Assembly (NCBI RefSeq): GCF_963583255.1
Contig: NC_084808.1
Coordinates: 26,678,300 to 26,742,299 of the forward strand
Length of the DNA: 64,000 bases
Direction: 5' to 3'
Source: Pyrus communis
Taxonomy: Eukaryota; Streptophyta; Magnoliopsida; Rosales; Rosaceae
Part shown: in pieces, positions 56,118 to 64,000 of the stretch
How the letters are laid out: each line of letters opens with the position of its first letter
Position numbering within the stretch: position 1 is the first letter of the stretch
The notes under the pieces: generated by a model
What the model was told of the DNA's origin: nothing
Seen by the model: the letters and a program-made list of their open reading frames with translations, nothing else
The model's database searches: none
Position numbers and translations under genes: made by a program

Positions 56118-59103
56118 AGTCCTCGGTTACCTGGACAATTTACCGAGTTGGAGACGTTGGAGCTTGATAATACTGCTCCATACGACTTGGAATTTCCAGC
56201 CTTACCGCCTCTCCCTTTGCCTCCTTCCCCGTCGCCACCACCACCTTTGAGCCCTGATTTGAGAAAGTTGGATGATAGTCACAGGGAAGAAGTATGCATT
56301 GAACTTACGGAGGATGATAGCAGCACTCCACCAGCTCCTTTGGGCCCTAGCTTGTCATGGGAGTCTTGGGACCTCTTTGGCCCTTCTTCACCGGAGCATC
56401 ATAAACATGATGAAACAGTGGAACCAATTGAGGAAAAATGGGAAGAGGCTAAGATGGAATTTGAGGAAGACGAACAGGAAGAGCAAATGGTTGCTAATGT
56501 TGTGAATTCTTCGCCTAAGAATCTGCAGCTCGCAGAACCCATCGTGGAGGATGTATCAGTGAAGAAGCGGCATACTATGGACACTGCAGATATTCCCATG
56601 GTACTACGGAGAAGCAAGAAGACCTTGGAGAGTATAGCTAAGTTAGATGATTAATTTCTGAAATCATCAGATGGTTTAAAGGAAATTGCTGTTCTAATAG
56701 ACATCAAAGGGTGGGACACTTTTCTGCCACTCAGTACTAACGAAAGCAAAAGTAAGATGTTGTCGATTTATGGATTTGGTTTCTCTTAGATGTTGTCTCC
56801 TTTTATTTCTTGATAATTTTCCTTTTAACAGAAACACAGACTTTATAACAAAGTTGGAGAAAAGTACTACTAGCATGGTAGGGAAGTTCATAAAACTAAA
56901 TATATACACTTATAACTTGTAAATACATATCACTTTGAGGCCAAAATTTCAGAACATTAGTTCTCTACAACACTTTGTTATCATGCAGCTTAACGCAGTC
57001 TCTATGTCTGTGCACCGTGTTTACTGGCTGTTCCGCTTATTAAGCTCCCCCACATATTTTCTTTGCTATATGATTTGCAGGGAAGAGTCCCAATTCCACA
57101 AAGGTCTTTAGTGCATTCCCATGGAGGTGGTCTTATAGGTCACTTCAATTTCCTAAAGATGCGGTCGAGTCTAGTGGTTCAAGTGAACCATGCAGGCCAG
57201 GAGCTCATTGCATCACACTGAAAAAATTACATGATCACAAAAAGAAACTTTACAAAGAACTTAAGGTAAGAATAGTTTGACTGTAGTGTATCCAGTGAAG
57301 ATATTCAGAATGTGTATTTAAATATCACAAACTATCCTTGTCCCCCTCCTAATGTAATCATTTTTATGGTGCAGGAGGAAGAGCATACCAAATTTGAGCA
57401 TGATAGGAAATCCAAATTACTGCAAAATAAGAGGATCAAAACAATGACTGGACCAAGACTCAGAAAATTCGGCAAAGCATTGAGAGTTTGGAGTCTGAAA
57501 TATTACGTCTTCAGCACTCAATCAGCACTATTTGTTCTTTTATAGTGAAGCTCATAGATAATGAGCTGTATCCTCAGTTGGTTACACTAACTTCCGGGTA
57601 TTGTTGAGATTATGAAAAGCCATAGTTTTTTTCGTGGTCTAGAAAAATAATATGGATGCTATTCTATTAGCTTTAAATTATGTAGGACGGTAGAATGTAT
57701 AAAGTACTCTTGATCACTCAGGGAAACTTATTCTTCACAATGATGGAAATTATCATTTTTTCCTGTTCTCATTCATCTCATTCACCATAGTTATCAGACA
57801 GTGATGATATTGTATCCTACTCATGGTTCTATAAATGTCATTAGTACTCCTTCCTCCACACTTTCTCTTGCATACAGTGGGGTGTTTAGTAGTCTTTCTA
57901 GTCGATACCAACCAAGTAGCAAATATATGGAACAAGAAGTTGTTTTATCCCTAAGGACCTTTTTCTTGAAGAAAACCTTGATTTAATTGTAGTTGATCTG
58001 TCTTCAGAATTAAATTTGCCTTACCTTGAACATGGAATTCTCAACTGCCCTTCCACACGTTTTAATGGAATGTGGTGAAACAGTTTCCGGCTTGTTTGTA
58101 TCCTGAGATGTCTTCTTTGCATGGCCCTCTTGCAGGCTTTTACACTTGTGGAGAACGATGTATGAATGTCACCAAGTTCAGCATTATATTTCCCAGCAGT
58201 TGAATATTCTTACTGATATCCAAAAGCTAGACTAGAGTACCAACTACCATCGCCAAGCTACAAGTCAACTAGAAACCGAGGTTGCTTACTGGTACAACAG
58301 CTTCTGCAAAGTCATAGAATCTCAACCAGAGTAGATTAGAACACTCTCCAGGTGGATCCAACTTACTGACAGTCTTGCCGATGATGATTGAAAGAGTACT
58401 CATCTTGTATTTTTCAGATGTGTGAACAGTGGAATCTTGCCTTTGAAAGATTACACGATAAGGTACTTCTGTTGACTATCACTGATTTTCCTTACAAGAT
58501 TTTCAGTCTTTTGCTCTTGTATAACAAAATACAAGGAGTTGGAAGGCTTGCTGTACGGAGGTAAAACATGTGGTTGAATTTTGACAGAAAAATAAATGTA
58601 CTTACATTTCTTGTTGCATATTATGAGAATCGAGGTGGTATTAAATAGAGTACTAGACTTTGAGGTATTAGGCAATCGAGATGTATTGAGATGTGGAAAT
58701 TGGATGAATGAATTGTGCTTTAGATTTAGTGCAAATCCTTGTAAGTATTTTGAAGTTAAGAATAACTGATTACTGTTATGAACCATTCTATTTCATAACC
58801 TAGTTTGTGGTTGGCGTTGTACTTATAACTTTGAAACTATAAGTTACAACCTGTGCTGTTTTGTGTGGAGCTATGATTTTTTATGCTTTTCATTTTTGCT
58901 TGCAAGAGGTAGCAGAGGCCATTAAGAGCCTTATATCAGCCATCCGCTCGATTCTCATGCAGCAAGAAGAGGGGCACAATCTGCCGAAAAAATACGACGA
59001 ACTTGACAAAAGGCTGCAAAAGTAGTTATATTCTTAAACTGAGATGGAGGAAAAGAGCACTGCTGGAGATGGGTGCTCCAGTTTAGGCCCTAAGCATCCA
59101 TTG
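56118..59103 (+). pseudogene. truncated DUF632 (NRG2/bZIP-like) gene remnant, copy 1
   Basis: Begins in the same frame directly after the PP7 stop TGA. The open part to 56654 has a Pro-rich segment (LPPSPSPPPPLSPDL), an acidic segment (SWESWDLFGPSSPEHH) and VLRRSKKTLESIAK, the usual run-in to DUF632. After a stop, DUF632 pieces continue over introns: FLKSSDGLKEIAVLI; then KVFSAFPWRW to KKLYKELK (57090-57266); EEEHTKFEHDRKSKLLQ (57375 on); LWRTMYECHQVQ (58148 on); CEQWNLAFERLHDK (about 58420-58462); and the tail EVAEAIKSLISAIRSIL (58910 on). Stops, a one-base loss near 57428 and other shifts break it. The N-terminal DUF630 and the 5' part of the gene are absent. DUF630/632 proteins such as NRG2 act in nitrate signalling; this copy is probably dead. 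Confidence 0.75.
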
Positions 59104-59116
59104 TCGCTTAAGCGTG

Positions 59117-60632
59117 CCTAAGAATCTGCGGCTCGCAGAACCCATCGTGGAGGATGTATCAGTGAAGAAGCAGCATACTGTGGACACTGCAGATATGCAC
59201 ATGGTACTACGGAGAAGCAAGAAGACCTTGGAGGTTATAGCTAAGGTGTTAGATGATTATTTTCTGAAATCATCAGATGGTTTAAAGGAAATCGCTGTTC
59301 TTATGAACATCAAAGGAGGGGACACTTTTCTGCCAATCAGTATTAATGAAAGCAAATGTAAGATGTTGTCGATTTATGGATTTGGTTTCTCTTAGATGTT
59401 GTCTTCTTTTATTTCTTGATAATTTTTTTTTTGACAGAAACACAAACTTTACAACAAAGTTGGAGAAAAGTACTAGTGGCATGGTAGAGAACTTCGTAAA
59501 ACTAAATATACACTTCTAACTTGAAAATACATATCACATTGAAGTCAAAATTTCTGATGTATTAGTTCTCTACAACACTTTGTTATCGTGCAGCTTAACG
59601 TATTCTCTGTCTGTGCACTTGTGTTTACTGGTGTTTCGCTTATTAAGCTCCTCCATGAATTTTCTTTGCTGTACGATTTGCAGGGAAGAGTTCCAATTCC
59701 ACAAAGGTCTTTGGTGCATTCCCACGGAGCTAGTCTTCTAGGTCACTTCAATTTCTTAAAGATGCGGTTGAGTCTAGTGGTTCAAGTGAACCATGCAGGC
59801 CAGGAGCTCATTGCCTCACACGGAAAAAATTATGATCACGAAAAGAAACTTCACAAAGAAGTTAAGGTAAGAATAATAATCGACTCTAATGTATCCAGTG
59901 AAGATACTCAGAATGTGTATTTAAATATCACAAACTAGCCGTGCCCCCCACCTAGTTTAATCATTTTTTATTGTGCAGGAGGAAGATTTTACCAAATTTG
60001 GGCACGATAGGAAATCCAAATTACTGCAAAAACAAGAGGATGAAAACAATGACTGGACCAAGGCTGAGAAAATTCGGCTTAGCGTTGAGAGTTTGAAGTC
60101 TGAAATCTTACGTCTTCAGCACTCAATCAGCACTACTTGTTCTTGTATAGTGAAGCTCATAGATAATTAGCTGTATCCTCGGTCACGCTAACTTCCGGGT
60201 ATTGTTGAGATTGTGAAAACCATTGTTTTCTTCTTGCTCTAGAAAAGTAATATGGATGCTATTCTATTAGCTTCAAATTATGTAGGACAGTAGAATGTAT
60301 AAAGTACTCTTGATCACTCGGGGAAAATTGTTTTTCTTGATGACGGAAATTATCATTTTTTCCTGTTCTCATTCCTCTCATTCACCATAGTTATCAGACA
60401 GTGATGATATTGTATCCTCCTCATGGTTCTATAAATGTCATTAGTACTCCTTCCTCCACACTTTCTCTTACATACAGCAGGGTGTTTAGTGGTCTTTCTA
60501 GTCGATACCAACCTAGTAGCGGAGACATGGAACAAGAAGTTTTTTTCCCTAAGCACCCTTTTACTTGAAGAAAACCTTGATTTAATTGGACATGGAATTA
60601 TCAACTGCCCTTCTACACCTTTCGAGGGAAAT
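59117..60632 (+). pseudogene. tandem partial duplicate of the DUF632 remnant, copy 2
   Basis: Repeats 56514 to about 58068 at an offset of 2,603 bases. The junction lies at GCGTGCCTAAGAATCTGC, where the end of copy 1 (LSLKRA) runs into the internal phrase LRLAEPIVEDVSVKK. Copy 2 keeps the open frame through the point where copy 1 has a stop (VLDDYFLKSSDGLKEIAVLM) and keeps the correct frame in KQEDENNDWTKAEK, where copy 1 lost one base. It lacks a 40-base segment present in copy 1 near 57986-58026. So copy 2 preserves an earlier, healthier state of part of the gene, but it is only a fragment without start or C-terminus. Confidence 0.75.
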
Positions 60633-60726
60633 ATCCTCATTTTTGGGTATCGGGAAAGAAGCCGAACAATGGATCCTACGTTCACTGCGAAAAGACCAAC
60701 GGGGCGGCCTTCTAGCCACCCCTTTA

Positions 60727-61170
60727 GAGCAACCCCAGCCCTCTTTAAGAGGCTGGTCCAAAGCCTAAAAAAATAGGTTGGCACCCAAAAAAACCTCTCC
60801 ATCCCTAAAAATAGACCAGCCCAAAGTCCAAGCCAGTTTGTAGGCTGGCCTAAAATGGACTGAGTGAGGAATAGGCCTATCTGTCTTCATGCTGGCTTCA
60901 GCGTTACATCAGCGAAGGCCTGATATTTTTTTTGCTTCAGGTGTATGGGAAACGTGCGTTCCCGATAGCCATCAGACAGTGGGCCCTGCACTGCAGGCGC
61001 ACTAAAGGGGCGCGGGTGCTTCTTCGGCCGTTGGATTTCCAATGACTAGTTTTATCCAACGGTAAAAAAATTTTGAATTTTAAACCCAACTGCTAGTGAC
61101 GTGGCAACATCTGCGCCGTCCACATCAATAGCAGCATAGACTGATCATACGTTCACATTGTATGAACTAC
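60727..61170. mobile_element. Harbinger-related fragment, partly matching the 3' region of the 34.8-kb element
   Basis: TTTAGAGCAACCCCAGCCC at 60724 resembles the TTA plus GAGCA start of the element at 34786. The phrases CGGCCGTTGGATTTCCAATG and ACTAGTTTTATCCAACGG (61026-61062) match, in inverse orientation, GGAAATCCAATGGTCTAG and ACTAGCCATTGGAAATCC at 37396-37437. No closing terminus was found, so the boundary at the right is approximate. Confidence 0.45.
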
Positions 61171-61419
61171 CCTTCTTTTATGGCCATCTTTAACAACAGC
61201 ATAGACTGATCATCTCCAAAAACCAGATGTTCACTAGGGTGGTGACAAATGTGGGAGATCATTAACGATTTACATGACGGCGTTGCAACTTCTAAGAGGA
61301 CTCAAGATTGTAGTGGAGCCGACTACTCTAGCATTCTCTGGAAAGAATCACCAGCATGCTTTCCAGTACTCTAGTATTCTCTGACTCGGTATTTAAGGAA
61401 TTTGAAACCAATTTAATGG
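61171..61419. other. intergenic, no gene
   Basis: AGCATAGACTGATCAT occurs at 61133 and 61199. Otherwise unremarkable. Confidence 0.4.
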
Positions 61420-63640
61420 TTTATTGAGCAATAAATATATATTTAGTATAATATTTAAGCTGAAAATTAAAAAAAATAAATGAAAAATATAGTGGTAACT
61501 AGTAAGGCCCGAAACATTGCCAAAATGGGATTCCACCATCAAGATTATCAACGGAAAGTTTTAGATTAATTTTCAAAAATTCCCAGTGGGGCGAATGTGA
61601 AAATGATAGACTGAATGATGATTTAAGTATGAATTCGGAAGACCGACAAAAATTTGTGAGTTAACCTACGTTTTTTTTTTTTCAAAAATGCAAAATTTTC
61701 ACTTTCACGAAATATTTTCCATGAGTATGAAGGAAAATTTTATAAGGCATTTTGAAGCGATTTTATGATTTACTGAGCAAAAAATGCATATTTAGTACAA
61801 TATTTAGCCGAAAATTTAAAAAATAAGTGAAAAATATAGTTGTGAGGCCCAAAACATTGTCAAATAGGGTTCTACACTCAAGAATCTCAATGGAAAGTCT
61901 AACCTCAATTTTCAAAACTTCACAGTGAGAGACGAAAGTGAAAATAAATAGATTCAACGGTGATTTATATACGAATTTGCAAAACCGATTAAAAACCGTG
62001 AGTGTTAATCCATGTCTTTTGGTAAAAAATGCAAGTTTTTTATTTTCTCAAAATATTTTCCGTCAGTATTAAGGAAATCTTTACAATGTATTTGGAAGCG
62101 GATTTACGATTTATTGAGCAACAAGTGTATAGTTAGTAGAATATTTCAGCCAAAAAGTAAAAAAAATGAAAAATATAAAGATTTTTTTTTTTTGACAAAA
62201 ATGTAAACCTTTTAGTCTCGCAAAATATTTTTTTTCTGAGCATTAAGTTAAACTTTTTACGAAATTTGGAAGCAGTTTTACAGTTTATTGAGCAACAAAT
62301 ATATATTTAGTAGAATATTTAAGTCGAAAACCAAAAAACTAAGTGAAAAATATAGTAGTGAGGCCCATACATCGTTAGATGGGGTTCTACACTCAAGAAT
62401 CTCGACCGAAAATCTCACCTTAATTTTCAAAACTTCACAATGAGGCGAATGTGAAAATAAATAGATGCAGCGTTGATTCATGTACAAATTTGCAAAATCG
62501 ATTGACACTCATGATTGTTAATCCATTTTTTGGTAAAAAAATGCAAAATTTTCATTGTCTTGAAATATTTCCCGTGATCATTAAGGAAATCTTTATAATG
62601 TATTTGGAAGCGGATTTGAGATTTATTGAGCAACAACTGTATAGTTAGTAGAATATTTAAACCAAAATGTAAAAAATATAGAGATTTTAAAATGTATATT
62701 TAGTGTATATATTTTGTTTAAATTATAAATGTAAAAATCACCTGTCAGTGAGGCTTGAACAAAAAATAGCAAAATTTTGTTTCATTAAATGGTCTTTCAC
62801 CCTCTTTTAGTTGACAAATAGGGCATCATTATTATGTAGTTTAGATTTAGATAAAAGAAAAATTAACAAGAAAGAAAAAAGGTCATTTACCTTTAAATTT
62901 TGGTTTTAAAACGTTGATTACAATTGTTCAAATACATTAATAGATTTTGCAAGGAAAAATATATTTTGAAAAACATCAATATGATAGTTTGCTGTAGTGG
63001 TAAGAGAAATAAAAGAAAAAATAACAAAAATGATACAAATTCTTAGGGTGCGTGTTCTGCGTGGGCCGAGTCTGCCTCGTTTTGTGTGCGTCGAGCTCTG
63101 CTGACCCTCGTTTATTTTGACATAAATGCAAATTTTTTATCTTTACAAAATATTTTTCCTAAGCATTAAGTTAAACATTTTAAGGAATTTGGAAGCATTT
63201 TTAAAATTTATTGAGCAACAAATGTATATTTAATCGAATATTTGAGTCAAAAACTAAAAAAATGATTGAAAAACATAGTAGTGTTGCCCATAACATTGTC
63301 AAACGGGGTTCGACACTCAACAATCTCAATGGAAAGTCTCATCATAATTCTCAAAACTTCACAGTTAGGCGAAGGTGAAAATAAATAGATTGAACGGTGA
63401 TTTATGTGCGAATTTGCAAAACCGGCTGAAAACTGTGAGTGTTAATCCACGTTTTTTTTTAAATGCAAATTTTTTATTTCTCGAAATATTTTCCGTGAGC
63501 ATTAAGGAATTCTTTATAATGTATTTGGGAGTGGATTTACGATTTATTGAGTAATAAGTGTACATTTAGTAGAATATTTAAGCCGAAAAGTAAAAAAAAT
63601 AAGTGAACAATATATAGACGTTAAAACGTATATTTTGAAC
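61420..63640. repeat. degenerate tandem array of about 340-bp units
   Basis: The phrase TTTATTGAGCAACAAxTGTAT(A)TTTAGTAGAATATTT recurs at 61420, 61769, 62110, 62284, 62622, 63207 and 63543. Spacings are about 349, 341, 174, 338, 585 and 336. Other unit landmarks: GTGAGGCCCAAAACATTGTC (61502, 61841, 62357, 63282), CAAGAATCTCAATGGAAAGT and TGCAAAACCGATTAAAAACC. One interval is a half unit and one is a unit plus an inserted piece of about 245 bases (62690-63115). AT-rich with no coding frame. Could be a decayed satellite or repeats of a non-coding transposon. Confidence 0.75.
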
Positions 63641-63864
63641 AGTAGGAATATAATAGCTTGTTGTAGTGGTAGGAGAAACAAAAGAAAAATTAACAAAAAT
63701 GATTCAAATTCTTGGGGTGGCAAAAATTTAAGTGTGACCTTGTGGCAGCCAGAAAATCACGCGTAACTTTCTGCCACCCCAATAATTTGCATCATTTTTG
63801 TACATTTTTCTTTGATTTCTCTTACCACTACAACAAACTATCATATTCATGTTCTCCAAAATAA
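63632..63864. mobile_element. foldback element with about 105-bp arms
   Basis: The left arm (TAATAGCTTGTTGTAGTGGT ... AAATTCTTGGGGTGGCA) is matched by the reverse complement of the right arm (TGATAGTTTGTTGTAGTGGT ... AAATTATTGGGGTGGCAG), around a short centre near 63740-63760. One arm-like copy (TGATAGTTTGCTGTAGTGGT ... AAATTCTTAGGGTG) also lies inside the array at 62980-63050. Confidence 0.75.
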
Positions 63865-64000
63865 AATTTTTTATGCATGGGGCCCAGCTCGTTTTCTGAA
63901 CACCTAAGAGTTTGCCTCGTTTTACGTGCGCATAGTCTGTCTTGTCTTGTGTGCCTAGGTTTGTCTCGTTCTGCATGTGAGGTGACTGCATCGTTTTGCA
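63865..64000. other. window end, no gene
   Basis: Contains TGCCTCGTTTTACGTGCG and TGTCTCGTTCTGCATGTG, relatives of TGCCTCGTTTTGTGTGCG at 63080-63110, so it is probably a continuation of the same repeat complex. Confidence 0.4.

Noticed and set aside
60353..60802. 149-codon minus-strand ORF
   Set aside because: It spans the end of the DUF632 duplicate and the start of a transposon fragment, is antisense to the pseudogene, and has no domain.
1..64000. CRISPR arrays, operons or bacterial signals
   Set aside because: The window is plant nuclear DNA with spliced genes. The repeats present are microsatellites, minisatellites and transposons, and none has spacer-repeat organisation.

Overview
The window is plant nuclear DNA from a eudicot. 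Its genes carry many GT-AG introns, it holds a DYW-class PPR gene and a plant mobile domain gene, and the AT-rich intergenic DNA is packed with MITEs and LTR remnants. Protein resemblance and repeat style suggest a woody rosid, probably Rosaceae (apple/pear type). That placement is inference, since no database could be searched.

Layout. 1-4.5 kb: the 3' end of a large LTR, AT-rich DNA and two MITEs. 4.56-10.23 kb (+): an 18-exon phage-type organellar RNA polymerase (RPOT2-like). 12.98-16.23 kb (+): a U-box/ARM E3 ubiquitin ligase. 17.57-19.56 kb (+): a peroxiredoxin-like-2 protein. 20.19-22.42 kb (-): an intronless PPR-DYW protein, likely orthologue of At1g68930. 23.61-26.01 kb (-): a bHLH factor of the CIB/bHLH62-78 group, with a duplicated GA-rich segment upstream. 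27-38 kb: gene-poor, with several foldback MITE families and a complete 2,982-bp PIF/Harbinger transposon that has TIRs, a TTA target duplication and a broken DDE transposase. 39.71-42.32 kb (+): a WIT-type nuclear-envelope coiled-coil protein. 43.0-43.34 kb (-): a two-exon gene for a secreted cysteine-rich peptide that single-frame ORF calling splits. 43.5-46.2 kb: a MITE, then a 2,191-bp solo LTR with a perfect 5-bp target duplication, inserted in a relative of that MITE. 46.2-51 kb: AT-rich, with a possible Helitron terminus and possible gene remnants. 51.49-56.12 kb (+): a plant mobile domain protein fused to a PP7-type phosphatase. It is followed in the same frame, just past its stop, by a truncated DUF632 (NRG2-like) pseudogene, part of which is tandemly duplicated to 60.6 kb. 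61.4-63.6 kb: a degenerate tandem array of about 340-bp units, then a foldback element.

The genes do not form a pathway. Two act in mitochondria or plastids (RPOT, and probably PPR), two in transcription or chromatin control (bHLH, PMD-PP7), and one each in ubiquitination, nuclear-envelope organisation, thiol redox and secreted peptides. All exon joins were read by eye from splice sites, and the summed coding lengths were checked to be multiples of three. The most interesting items are the PMD-PP7 fusion with its in-frame DUF632 neighbour, the hidden cysteine-rich peptide gene, and the 71-bp G-box tandem repeat in front of the Harbinger transposase.
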